DNA from: Bdellovibrio bacteriovorus
GTDB taxonomy: Bacteria > Bdellovibrionota > Bdellovibrionia > Bdellovibrionales > Bdellovibrionaceae
Assembly (NCBI RefSeq): GCF_002208115.1
Contig: NZ_CP020946.1
Span: 3,286,001 to 3,350,000, forward strand
DNA length: 64,000 nt
Reading direction: 5' to 3'
Shown in pieces: positions 25,232-33,368 of this stretch. The number at the start of each line of letters is the position of its first letter. Positions within the stretch are counted from its first letter, which is position 1. The position numbers were made by a program, and so were the translations under genes. The notes under the pieces were generated by a model, which did no database searches, was not told where the DNA came from, and saw only the letters and a program-made list of their open reading frames with translations.

Positions 25232-26300
25232 AGTAGTCGACCGTGACGCCCGCGCCGATAATCCCGCCTGAAAAATCGACATCTTCACTGAACGTCTGCA
25301 ACTGGCGGTATTCCAATGACAGCCACAGGTTGTTGATGCCGTATTCAGAGCTCAGGGTGAAGGCCGTGTCGTCACTCATCGCAGCGATATTAAACAGCAA
25401 ACCACCCGCCCCATACACACCCGGCGTACCCACCACGGACGGCGACTTGCCATCGTCACGGATTTCAACCACACCGATATACGTGCCCCCGGCAGATACA
25501 TACGGTGCAATCCACTGACGATCACTCCACTCCAGACGATACACCCCACCCACATTAAGCGGAACCGCCAGGAAGGAATATTCCTCTTTTGCCTCTTGAT
25601 TCGGGAACTGCGGATCAGGAGTGATAAATCTTCCCTGACCTGTGGCATACAGCAACCCAAGTCCTGCCTGGATGCCCAAACTGCCATAGCCATTAAACGG
25701 CTTCCATTCATAGTCAAACATGAACATCGCCTGGGACGAGCTACCGTACATGGAATCATAGTTGGTCACGCCGTCAGCAGAATCAATCTTCGGAGGGTCC
25801 ATCATCCCGACACGGAAGGTGCCGGACTCTTTCGAAGCCGAAGGCGGCTTTACACGATAAACGTAGGCGCCATCTTTCGTGATGGTCATCAGGCCTTTAG
25901 CGGCCTGCGGGTGCTGGATGTACTCCACACCACCGCTCTTGGAACGACGAACCACTTCGACCTGCGGTGTTTTCTTCACCGGAGCCACTTGCTGAGGAGG
26001 CTCTTCAGGAATTACCACCGGAGCCGTCTCTTCAACCACAGCCGGAGTTTCCTCCTCCAGCATCAGATCTTCTTCGATTTTGGAATCACTGGGCGTCTGC
26101 TCATTCAGGTTCACGGTGCCGGACTCTTTACCGGGAGCCGCACTTTGAATCTCGTCCTCGATTTGCAGGTCCTCACCTTCGAATTCGGTTTCTTCCTGAA
26201 CGAATGGAGGCTCTTGCGGCGGACCCTGTTCCTGAGCCTGGACGGCGTGGAAGGAAACAACGGCCAGCAGAACTACAAAATACTTATGCCAGGCATTCAC
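25230..26300 (-). CDS. Exported protein with acidic linker and C-terminal barrel
   Basis: 356 aa. Signal peptide (FVVLLAVVSFHAVQA), then a Glu/Pro/Gln-rich linker to about residue 115. A short V-E-V-V-R-R-S-K-S-G-G-V-E-Y-I module follows, and from about 165 an eight-strand-type barrel with aromatic girdle (FDYEWKPFNGYGSLGIQ ... GAGVTVDY, terminal Tyr). The linker may cross the periplasm. The GTG start overlaps the stop of the upstream CFI-box gene (GTGA), so the two are translationally coupled and probably work together. Function unknown. Confidence 0.75.
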   Translation of the reverse strand: MNAWHKYFVVLLAVVSFHAVQAQEQGPPQEPPFVQEETEFEGEDLQIEDEIQSAAPGKESGTVNLNEQTPSDSKIEEDLMLEEETPAVVEETAPVVIPEEPPQQVAPVKKTPQVEVVRRSKSGGVEYIQHPQAAKGLMTITKDGAYVYRVKPPSASKESGTFRVGMMDPPKIDSADGVTNYDSMYGSSSQAMFMFDYEWKPFNGYGSLGIQAGLGLLYATGQGRFITPDPQFPNQEAKEEYSFLAVPLNVGGVYRLEWSDRQWIAPYVSAGGTYIGVVEIRDDGKSPSVVGTPGVYGAGGLLFNIAAMSDDTAFTLSSEYGINNLWLSLEYRQLQTFSEDVDFSGGIIGAGVTVDY

Positions 26301-27670
26301 GCTTCACCCCGCGTTCTGCGACCGGCGACAAAACGACGGTACATTTCATAAACGGACACACCTGCCAAAGCCGCAAACAGCAAGGTCACCCACAGACCAA
26401 AAGTCACGCTCATGCGGGCAAAGAACAGCAGAGGCCACAAAGCCGTGCGCACTGCCGCTTTCGCAACTTCATTTTCAGCGATCAGATTCGCATAGAAAGG
26501 ACTGTGCTTATAATAAAGCTTCACCAATTTCGTCCCGATGCTGTTGCTAAGAAGGTACTTGTTACGGAAGTCACGGAAGCTTTGAACTTCCGGAGCCATG
26601 TCACTGCCAAAGGCCGCCGTGGCGATAAAGCAGCTTTTGTCATCCAGAAGGCCGACGACTTTCGAAGGTGTCGCGCACAGGCTGATGGCATCGACCCCGC
26701 CAGAAGTCCCCGGCAGTGGAGAATAATAAGAAACAATACCGGTCTTGTCCTGATTGGCCATGACCATGCAATAGCGGACGTCATTATCCAGTCCGTCGAT
26801 GCGGTTGTCTCTTTCAGGGTCCACCAGTTGGATATAACTGGAGGCATTTGAAATGCGCGCAATAGTGGTGTTGTCATCCTCGCCATCCAGTTGCTTTTCA
26901 TAGAAAAACACGGGACCAGCGTATTCAATGCCTGGTGCCGTGCTGGCAGGATAATCATCCGCTCGCGCCAGTTGGTCGGCATAAATCTTTTCATCCCCAC
27001 GATAGGCACTGAAATAACAGTAACCCGAGCCTGCAGGAATTGTGATGTCATCGGTCGGACAGTTGGTATAGACCCAGTCGGAGCCGTCGGTTTTTGCCAC
27101 ACGCCCCATCACCTTGAATGTCATCAAATCGTTGGTGGTTGTGGAATCCGTTGTGGTTTTAAAGCCCACAGAAAGTTCACCGCTGAAGTCCGCCACGCAT
27201 CCACCGCTTTGCCCCAGCTTCTGGCACAGCTCACCCCAGGTGACCTGCACATTCAAAATACCATCCGCCAAAGTCGGATTGATGGAAGGGGTCAGCGTGT
27301 CTTCACCCACTTTAATGATGGCATCAGCCAAGACAGCCGACGTGTTGCTGGATTGAACACGGATCGTGATACGAAGGTTGTTATAGGCATTTTTCTTATT
27401 GCACGGCCACAGTTTGGAACTGGAAACCGTTTCGCCACTGCAACTGTCGCAAGTCGCAGTGGAATTCGCATCCGCCGTGCAAGTTCCGGCAAAGCCCGCA
27501 TACAGCGTGGTTTTGGTTTCCGTTGTTGCCAGATCAATGCGAGAAGCCCCATCCACAGAAACAAGTGTGATCGTGGCCAGAGCCGGAGCAGAAAGCAGCA
27601 GTCCCCCCAGCAAGGTGGAAAGTGCAAACGTTCTAAGGTGATGCTGATATCCCGTCCATGGAAGTCTCAT
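26297..27670 (-). CDS. CFI-box-CTERM membrane-anchored surface protein
   Basis: 457 aa. Signal peptide (LSTLLGGLLLSAPALA), then a Cys- and Thr-rich beta domain (12 or more Cys before residue 335). The tripartite C-terminus is a CFI box (CFIATAAFGS, residues 347-356) with its following R-D-F-R...Y-Y-x-x-S-P motif, a transmembrane helix at about 424-441, and an Arg-rich tail. CFI-box-CTERM proteins are thought to be processed or retained at the envelope; the processing enzyme is not established. Operon with the barrel protein downstream. Confidence 0.8.
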   Translation of the reverse strand: MRLPWTGYQHHLRTFALSTLLGGLLLSAPALATITLVSVDGASRIDLATTETKTTLYAGFAGTCTADANSTATCDSCSGETVSSSKLWPCNKKNAYNNLRITIRVQSSNTSAVLADAIIKVGEDTLTPSINPTLADGILNVQVTWGELCQKLGQSGGCVADFSGELSVGFKTTTDSTTTNDLMTFKVMGRVAKTDGSDWVYTNCPTDDITIPAGSGYCYFSAYRGDEKIYADQLARADDYPASTAPGIEYAGPVFFYEKQLDGEDDNTTIARISNASSYIQLVDPERDNRIDGLDNDVRYCMVMANQDKTGIVSYYSPLPGTSGGVDAISLCATPSKVVGLLDDKSCFIATAAFGSDMAPEVQSFRDFRNKYLLSNSIGTKLVKLYYKHSPFYANLIAENEVAKAAVRTALWPLLFFARMSVTFGLWVTLLFAALAGVSVYEMYRRFVAGRRTRGEA

Positions 27671-27720
27671 CCTTTAATCGAACCATGCTAAGGTCCGGAA
27701 GTCAAAAAATGCCCCCCGCC

Positions 27721-27734
27721 CCGACCTAGGTCGG
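27721..27734. promoter_or_regulatory. 14-bp perfect palindrome
   Basis: CCGACCTAGGTCGG lies 51 bases upstream of the CFI-box gene start on the minus strand. It could be a dimeric regulator site; no promoter boxes are clear around it. Confidence 0.3.
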
Positions 27735-27742
27735 CACCGCCC

Positions 27743-27785
27743 GGCAGTGCTGGAGCGCCGGCAGGCGCGCAAGCTGAAGCAGCTT
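27743..27785 (+). repeat. Dispersed hairpin repeat, copy C (degenerate)
   Basis: Shares CGGCAG and the terminal GCTGAAGCAGCTT (27773-27785) with copies A and B, but the central stem is replaced by GCGCC-GGCA-GGCGC. It lies just beyond the asd terminator. Confidence 0.4.
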
Positions 27786-27791
27786 CAAATT

Positions 27792-27819
27792 AAAAAGGCC
27801 ATCGTCAGATGGCCTTTTT
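27792..27819 (-). terminator. asd terminator
   Basis: AAAAAGGCCATC-GTCA-GATGGCCTTTTT is a perfect 12-bp stem, directly adjacent to the asd stop codon. Confidence 0.9.
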
Positions 27820-27820
27820 A

Positions 27821-28828
27821 TCAGCTGAAGAAGATCTTTTCCGCGATCTGGATGCCGTTCAGGGCGGCTCCTTTGCGGATGTTGTCGGAAACAACCCACA
27901 TCAGCCACATCTTTGGATTTTCCGGGTCGCGGTGAACACGGCCCACATAGACCGGGTCTTTGCCAGAAACATCGCGGGCCAAGGGATAAACGCTTTTCTT
28001 GGGTTCATCCTGAACTACGATGCCTTCCTGCCCCTGAAGGGCCGCCATGACTTCGTCACGGCTGACGGATTTGTTCAAAGTCACCCACACGGATTCACTG
28101 TGAGCATTCAAAGCCGGGATACGCACGGTGAATGCGGACACCTTTAGATCTTTTTGACCCAAAATCTTGCGGGTCTCTTTCATGATCTTCACTTCTTCGC
28201 TGCAGTAACCTTCATCGTTGAAGGAACCAATCTGGGGAATGCAGTTGAACAAAATAGTGTGCGGGAATGTTTTTGGATCTGTCGGTTTCTGATGGTTGGA
28301 GGTCTGTTCGATCAATTCGTCATGACCGCCCTGACCAGCTCCGCTCACCGCCTGGTATGTGCTGACACGCACTTCTTCCAGACCGAATTTTTCAAGCAAC
28401 GGTTTCAACGCCACCACCAACTGAATGGTGGAGCAGTTTGGATTGGCGATGATCTGAGGTTTGGAATCCTTGTTCACCAGATCGCCGTTCACTTCCGGAA
28501 CGATCAACACGGTGTTGGGATCCATGCGGAAGGCAGCCGAGTTGTCCACGGCAAAAGCCCCTGCCGCCACAGCCTTCGGGGCCCATTCAGCAGAGATGTC
28601 GTCTCCGGAAGAGAAGAAAACCAGATCCAGCCCGTCAAAGCAGCCGTCCTTCAAAACCTGACAAGGCCATTGCTGGCCTTGCAGTTCAATTTTCTTACCC
28701 AGAGAGTTTTCAGAAGCAAAGGGGCGCAGTTCTGCAATTGGGAAGCTGCGCTCTGACAGGATGTTCATGAAGGTTTGGCCGACCATTCCGGTCGCGCCAA
28801 CCACACCGACTTTAAGTTTTCTTTTCAT
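27821..28828 (-). CDS. asd: Aspartate-semialdehyde dehydrogenase
   Basis: 335 aa. Makes aspartate semialdehyde from aspartyl phosphate with NADPH, leading to lysine, diaminopimelate, threonine and methionine. NADP motif GATGMVGQ near residue 10, catalytic Cys in NPNCSTIQ, and the substrate region G-A-G-Q-G-G plus R-I-P-A-L-N-A-H-S-E. The ATG at 28828 (with AGAGG upstream) overlaps the end of pssA by 17 bases; the longer reading from 28942 is the pssA shadow. It is second in a pssA-asd unit. Confidence 0.95.
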   Translation of the reverse strand: MKRKLKVGVVGATGMVGQTFMNILSERSFPIAELRPFASENSLGKKIELQGQQWPCQVLKDGCFDGLDLVFFSSGDDISAEWAPKAVAAGAFAVDNSAAFRMDPNTVLIVPEVNGDLVNKDSKPQIIANPNCSTIQLVVALKPLLEKFGLEEVRVSTYQAVSGAGQGGHDELIEQTSNHQKPTDPKTFPHTILFNCIPQIGSFNDEGYCSEEVKIMKETRKILGQKDLKVSAFTVRIPALNAHSESVWVTLNKSVSRDEVMAALQGQEGIVVQDEPKKSVYPLARDVSGKDPVYVGRVHRDPENPKMWLMWVVSDNIRKGAALNGIQIAEKIFFS

Positions 28829-29669
28829 CTTTCTTCGCCTCTTCTTCCTCTTCTTCGAGGACCAGATCGCTTTCATGCACAGATGCAGGAGCGTACACAC
28901 TTGGCTTGATCTTACGGATGTTTTTTCCAAGTTTGAAGACACCGAAAACAGCGCCCAAAACCGCGTAAGCCATGAAGAGAACGAACAGCATTACTTCCGG
29001 ACGAAGTGCCACGACAACCAGAACACCGACACCCAGAATCAGGTAACGGAACGGCAGACGCTCTTTCAAATCCAGATCTTTAAAGCTGCGGAAGCGGAAG
29101 TTGGATACCATCACCAACGCCAGCAAAATAGTCATCACCAGCAAACCATAGTTGCCCAGCGGTTCCAATTCCAGATCCTGGAATGCCAGAACGGAAGACG
29201 CCACGATCCCCGCCGCCATTGGGATCGGCAGACCCTGGAAGTAGTTCTTTTCAACCACGTTCGCCTGAACATTGAAACGCGCCAAACGAAGCGCACCGCA
29301 AGCCACGAACAGGAAACACGCCACCCAGCCCAAGCGACCAAACGGCTGCAAAGCCCACAAGAACAACAGCGTGCCCGGAGCCATACCGAAACTGACCAGG
29401 TCACACAAAGAATCGTATTCCGCACCGAATTTGCTGGTGGAACGGGTCAAACGCGCCAAGCGGCCGTCCAACTGGTCAAACACCGCCGCGACAACAATCG
29501 CGTAAGCTGCGTAAAGATAGTTACCTTTGATGGATTGGATGACGGCAAAGAAACCAGAGAACAAATTCCCTGTGGTCATCAAATTTGGAAGAATATAAAT
29601 GTACATCGCCAAGCGCTGAGCTTTGGCATCGTCAGAATCAATTTTATCAAGATGAGTATCAGTAGCCAT
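28812..29669 (-). CDS. pssA: CDP-diacylglycerol-serine O-phosphatidyltransferase
   Basis: 285-aa inner-membrane enzyme making phosphatidylserine, the precursor of phosphatidylethanolamine. The CDP-alcohol phosphotransferase motif D-G-x2-A-R-x8-G-x3-D-x3-D is complete (DQLDGRLARL...EYDSLCDLVSFG, near residues 65-95). Six to eight hydrophobic segments follow. The last 30 residues are highly charged (Glu run then Lys), an unusual soluble tail, and its coding sequence overlaps the asd start. Confidence 0.93.
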   Translation of the reverse strand: MATDTHLDKIDSDDAKAQRLAMYIYILPNLMTTGNLFSGFFAVIQSIKGNYLYAAYAIVVAAVFDQLDGRLARLTRSTSKFGAEYDSLCDLVSFGMAPGTLLFLWALQPFGRLGWVACFLFVACGALRLARFNVQANVVEKNYFQGLPIPMAAGIVASSVLAFQDLELEPLGNYGLLVMTILLALVMVSNFRFRSFKDLDLKERLPFRYLILGVGVLVVVALRPEVMLFVLFMAYAVLGAVFGVFKLGKNIRKIKPSVYAPASVHESDLVLEEEEEEAKKDEKKT

Positions 29670-29742
29670 TTTTCGTCCACCTAAGCTAGAAAATGTATGC
29701 GGTTGGAGTGGCGGAAAAGACCCGTCTCCAACCTCAACGACA

Positions 29743-30408
29743 TTAGCTTACGGCTGCGAAAAATCCAAAGAAATAAAACAGGATAGTCAATCCGACAGCG
29801 CTCATCAGAGGCAAAGTCAGATTGTCATCAAGCTTGGCAACAGGAATCAATTCAGCAAAAGCTCCCACCAAACCGGCAAACAAGCTGACCACAATCAGAC
29901 GATCCATCAGATAATTATGGTAGATCAGATAAATGAACGTGACAGCCGCGCAAACAAAGAACGCCGCCATGAATCCTTGAATGGATTTATGACCAAAGAT
30001 CTTGTCCTTGCCGTAAAGAATCCCAAAGTAGCTCGCGATCGGATCGGCAAAAGCCAGGAACAACAGCGTCAACGCCACGATCGGACGAGGGAAAAGGATA
30101 TTAACAATCAAAACACCGCTGAGCAGGAAGGTTGTCCCCGCCAGTTTTTTCACTTCGCTTTGACGCATGATGGGCTTAAAGGCGTGCATCGCCCAGTCAT
30201 TCAAAGCAGGGTATTTCAAACGAAGAAAATCAAAAGGAACAAACAGACTCCACGCGACGATCAGCACGGTCATGGAAACAGCCGGTGGCATGTACACATA
30301 AGCCAGGAACATCGCGAAGACTCCAGACATATGCCAGATCTTTCGAGCATAATGAATGTCCGAACGTTTTTTTAGATCCACAGGTTGGGTCAATCCTTCA
30401 ATGAGCAT
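29743..30408 (-). CDS. SEC59/DGK1/VTE5-type membrane lipid kinase
   Basis: 221 aa with six or seven membrane helices. The family uses CTP or ATP to phosphorylate dolichol, diacylglycerol or phytol. The pattern fits: H-Y-A-R-K-I-W-H near residue 20, A-F-A-D-P-I-A-S near 125, G-K-D-K-I-F-G-H-K-S-I-Q-G-F-M, and E-L-I-P-V-A-K-L-D-D-N near the end. Alternative annotations are 'phosphatidate cytidylyltransferase family' and 'diacylglycerol kinase'. It precedes pssA by 73 bases on the same strand, which supports a role in phospholipid supply or lipid recycling. Confidence 0.75.
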   Translation of the reverse strand: MLIEGLTQPVDLKKRSDIHYARKIWHMSGVFAMFLAYVYMPPAVSMTVLIVAWSLFVPFDFLRLKYPALNDWAMHAFKPIMRQSEVKKLAGTTFLLSGVLIVNILFPRPIVALTLLFLAFADPIASYFGILYGKDKIFGHKSIQGFMAAFFVCAAVTFIYLIYHNYLMDRLIVVSLFAGLVGAFAELIPVAKLDDNLTLPLMSAVGLTILFYFFGFFAAVS

Positions 30409-30477
30409 CAGTATAAATCCACTTATTGTCCGCGCTTCAACGCAGGGACGGTGGCTAACTTAAAGGCAGAGTAACTG

Positions 30478-30498
30478 AAGATCAATTTAATTGATCTT
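30478..30498. promoter_or_regulatory. AT-rich perfect inverted repeat
   Basis: AAGATCAATT-T-AATTGATCTT lies between the anchored protein ending at 30537 and the lipid kinase starting at 30408. It may be an operator for the lipid-kinase gene or a weak terminator for the upstream one. Confidence 0.3.
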
Positions 30499-30536
30499 AC
30501 TCTAGCTGGACGCATTAAGATGTTGATTTTAAAGGA

Positions 30537-31052
30537 TTAAATCTGACTGGAGCGAACCAAAAGGACTTCTTCAACAGCCTTGCCGGAACGTTCACGATAG
30601 CGAATCGTGATTTCGTTATCGCCCTTTTTAAGCTGAATCAGATCCGTTTGATATTTGTCAGTGCCACGCAGGAAAATGGAAGCCGTGTAGCCATTGCTCT
30701 TATTAATGATCTCCACGTCGCCTTCTTTAAAGCCACGCAGACAATTTTTACCCTCAAACTGGACATAGCCGCTGTCCACGCTCAACGGGCTCAGGGCTTT
30801 TTTTGCACAGCTCAAATCAAACTGCGTCAGACGGCTGACCGCCGCGACCTTCGCACTCGGAATGCTGGCGGGCTCACGACCCCCGGCAAGTGCAGGTGCT
30901 TGCGCCGACTCAAACACTTCCTCTTCAGCCACGACATACGAATCTTCCGTCAAATTCATGAACGTCGGAATTCCCAAAAGGAGAACCAACACGAAAGTGA
31001 CAATAATGAACTGAGTGTCTGAAGGTTGTGCTTTAAACATACCTTTTATCAT
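30537..31052 (-). CDS. Membrane-anchored periplasmic protein of unknown function
   Basis: 171 aa. The ATG at 31052 is preferred because AGGGA lies 6 nt upstream; ATG 31085 and GTG 31097 have none. One N-terminal transmembrane helix (FIIVTFVLVLLLGIPTF) is followed by a linker and a C-terminal domain of about 90 residues with two Cys and beta strands (E-G-D-V-E-I-I-N...E-I-T-I-R-Y-R-E-R). That domain resembles a small Ig-like or carbohydrate-binding sandwich, but I cannot name it. Confidence 0.65.
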   Translation of the reverse strand: MIKGMFKAQPSDTQFIIVTFVLVLLLGIPTFMNLTEDSYVVAEEEVFESAQAPALAGGREPASIPSAKVAAVSRLTQFDLSCAKKALSPLSVDSGYVQFEGKNCLRGFKEGDVEIINKSNGYTASIFLRGTDKYQTDLIQLKKGDNEITIRYRERSGKAVEEVLLVRSSQI

Positions 31053-31177
31053 CGGAATCCCTGCGCAGGACTTTAGCTGTGTCATTTTGAGATCCACCGA
31101 TCAAAAAACAGCCATTTTGCTTTAGTTTTTCCACATTTCTTCCGTATTAAAGTCCAGGTACTTGGGGGAAAGTAACT

Positions 31178-32227
31178 ATGAATGGCCGTATTCTTCGGAA
31201 AATTCGGAATTTTCGCGTCCTTTCGGCGTTGATCATCGCTTCCCTTACTATTGTCAGCTTTCAAAACTGTGCTCCACAAAATTCATTCTGCAGTGGTGAC
31301 TGCGCTGAAGAGGGTTCCACCACGGAAGCTTCCAAAGGCAGCGGCAGCAGCTCGGGCGGTCGTACCGACATCTGGGGTTCCCGTCCTGGGGGCACTGGCG
31401 GCGTGAACATGGGTGGAGGTTCCAATTCTTCAGGTTCGGGCTCGTCCACGGGCGGCGGCGGTGGCGCGGTCATCATTGGTGGCGGCGGCAGCAGCGGGGG
31501 TTCTTCCGGGGGTATCAGCACTGGTGGCGGCAGCTCTTCCGGAGGCGGTTCTTCAGACGGAACTTTCCGCATCACCAATCAGCCCACGGGTGTCAGTGTT
31601 CAGGAAAACGGCGACTTCCAGTTGGACGTGGCCGTGACCGGCGGAACCCAGCCTTACACTTATCAGTGGTATGTGAACAGCAAGGCTATTACAGGCGGCT
31701 TCGGCAACTATGCGTTCCTGGCCGGGCGTGCTGACAGTTGGAAAAACGAGGGCACTTACTATGTAGTTATCAAAGACAACAAAGGTCAAAGTCTGCAAAG
31801 CACGATGGCGCGCGTGACGATTCTGGAGCCCACTGTGGGATGCACCGCTGGCAAGTACTTCACTTACACCAATGCCACCTACGATCAGGGCTACAACTAT
31901 TTCACCGAATACTTTGATGGTCCGCGCGGAAAATTCCTGCTGCACCAAAGCTATGACATCTACAACATGCTGTTCCCGTATCCGAGCTACAGCCAGTTGA
32001 CTTACTTCAATGTGCCTGCGAATTTGAACTATCTGGACAAGACGTGGATCAGTTGCCGCTCAACCATTCCGCGCATTCATTCTCCGGCGGTGAATCCCAA
32101 CTATTATGATTATGGCGACCGTTACGACGACACCTCCGAATGGAAGTACGACGGCAACGTTGCCTTTGAGTGCCGGAACAAAAAACTGAAATTGATTTCA
32201 AACACCTGCAAATGGGTGCGAAGATAA
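31178..32227 (+). CDS. Lipoprotein with Ser/Gly-rich linker and Ig-like domain
   Basis: 349 aa. The signal peptide ends S-F-Q-N-C, so Cys31 is the likely lipidated residue. A Gly/Ser low-complexity linker runs to about residue 127. An Ig-like domain follows (TNQPTGVSVQENGDFQL, then Y-T-Y-Q-W-Y-V-N...N-E-G-T-Y-Y-V-V-I-K-D-N), common in surface proteins. The Tyr-rich C-terminal domain (about 215-349) has four Cys. The linker would let the Ig domain extend from the outer membrane, so an adhesive role is plausible but unproven. Start has GGGGGAAAG upstream; a terminator follows. Confidence 0.78.
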   Translation: MNGRILRKIRNFRVLSALIIASLTIVSFQNCAPQNSFCSGDCAEEGSTTEASKGSGSSSGGRTDIWGSRPGGTGGVNMGGGSNSSGSGSSTGGGGGAVIIGGGGSSGGSSGGISTGGGSSSGGGSSDGTFRITNQPTGVSVQENGDFQLDVAVTGGTQPYTYQWYVNSKAITGGFGNYAFLAGRADSWKNEGTYYVVIKDNKGQSLQSTMARVTILEPTVGCTAGKYFTYTNATYDQGYNYFTEYFDGPRGKFLLHQSYDIYNMLFPYPSYSQLTYFNVPANLNYLDKTWISCRSTIPRIHSPAVNPNYYDYGDRYDDTSEWKYDGNVAFECRNKKLKLISNTCKWVRR

Positions 32228-32252
32228 AAAAAGGGCGAAGAGCCCTTTTTTA
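32226..32252. terminator. Bidirectional terminator
   Basis: AAGGGC-GAAGA-GCCCTT flanked by A and T runs, between the lipoprotein gene (plus) and exbD (minus). Confidence 0.85.
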
Positions 32253-32255
32253 TTT

Positions 32256-32660
32256 CTATTTTTTATCGATACTGATCGCGAACTTCTTAACCCCGGAACC
32301 TTTGACGATATCCAGAAGTCCCACCACTTTCCCGTGAGGCACATCTTTGTCCGCCGAGATGATGGCCTGAACATCCGCGTTCTTGCCCACTTCTTCAGTA
32401 GCTTTGGCGCGAACGTCCTCTTCCGTCACGAAGGATCCATTCAGGTTGATGCGTCCGTCAGCAGTCAAAGCAATATTCAGCTTGCTCGGAGCTGTCTGAT
32501 CACCGCTGGCTGCTTTGGGCAGATTCACGTTGATCGTGGGCTTCATAAACATGGGTGCTGTCACCATGAAGATGATCAGAACCACAAGAATGATGTCCAC
32601 GAGCGGAACGACGTTAATGTCCGCTATGGCTTCATTATTGTCGCTGTTATTAAATGCCAT
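32256..32660 (-). CDS. exbD: Biopolymer transport protein ExbD/TolR
   Basis: 134 aa. One N-terminal helix (VDIILVVLIIFMVTAPMF) carries the essential proton-path Asp near residue 22. A periplasmic domain (I-N-V-N-L-P-K-A...A-L-T-A-D-G-R-I) of the ExbD/TolR fold follows. It works with the ExbB/TolQ channel upstream (2-base gap) to couple proton flow to TonB or TolA. No tonB or tolA is in the window, so which system it powers is open. AAGGTG precedes the ATG. Confidence 0.9.
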   Translation of the reverse strand: MAFNNSDNNEAIADINVVPLVDIILVVLIIFMVTAPMFMKPTINVNLPKAASGDQTAPSKLNIALTADGRINLNGSFVTEEDVRAKATEEVGKNADVQAIISADKDVPHGKVVGLLDIVKGSGVKKFAISIDKK

Positions 32661-32662
32661 TT

Positions 32663-33292
32663 TTAAACACCTTTTTTCTTAGCGTAAGCCAGGCACAACT
32701 CTTTCACGCTTTCCAGATTCTGGAACACACCACGAACCTGTTTGCTGTAATAGTTGTACGCTGCCACCGCCGGGATCGCCACGAACAGACCCGCTGCCGT
32801 TGCCACAAGGGCCATAGAGATACCCGCCATCACCGTCTGCTGACCCGCCTCCGGAGCTGTCGCCAGATCGTTAAAGGCTTTCATGATACCCAAAACCGTA
32901 CCGAACAAGCCGATATACGGAGCATTGGAGCCAACTGTTGCCAGGAAACCCAGGAACTTTTCCAGCTCTGGACGCTCGGTCAATGCAAAGGTGTTGAAGA
33001 TTTCAGAAAGACCTTTGCTGCCCGCGTCTCTCATATGTTTCAAAGCGTAACCTGCTGCACGGCCCTCGATGGAATTAGGATCTTTCGCAAGATCTTCCAC
33101 GTCTTCCAGGCTGTTGCTCTGAAGTGCCAGCTTGATGCGAGCGCGCACTCGTTGCGACTCAGCGGAAACTTTCTTCAGGGCAAAATACCGCTCCAGAATC
33201 ATGCCGATGCTCAATACGCTGAGAACAAGCAAGATCCACAAAACAACCTGATCCGCCAAGTGAGCAATAGTAAATATCTTTTCCGTGAGCAT
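32663..33292 (-). CDS. exbB: MotA/TolQ/ExbB proton channel protein
   Basis: 209 aa. The ATG at 33292 has GGAGG 8 nt upstream; earlier starts at 33337 and 33352 have none. Three transmembrane helices: near residues 12-32, then two in the conserved C-terminal block (F-L-A-T-V-G-S-N-A-P-Y-I-G-L-F-G-T-V-L-G-I and A-G-L-F-V-A-I-P-A-V-A-A-Y-N-Y). This is the conserved ExbB/TolQ core. First gene of the exbB-exbD pair. Confidence 0.92.
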   Translation of the reverse strand: MLTEKIFTIAHLADQVVLWILLVLSVLSIGMILERYFALKKVSAESQRVRARIKLALQSNSLEDVEDLAKDPNSIEGRAAGYALKHMRDAGSKGLSEIFNTFALTERPELEKFLGFLATVGSNAPYIGLFGTVLGIMKAFNDLATAPEAGQQTVMAGISMALVATAAGLFVAIPAVAAYNYYSKQVRGVFQNLESVKELCLAYAKKKGV

Positions 33293-33368
33293 GGGTGATT
33301 CCTCCAAATCTTTGACTGCGCTGTCTAATTGATCCATTATCACTAAAACCATTACATACGGTCAAGGT

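Noticed and set aside
31261-31578. Pro/Glu-rich minus-strand frame
   Set aside because: It is the complement of the Ser/Gly linker of the lipoprotein gene and has no start signals.
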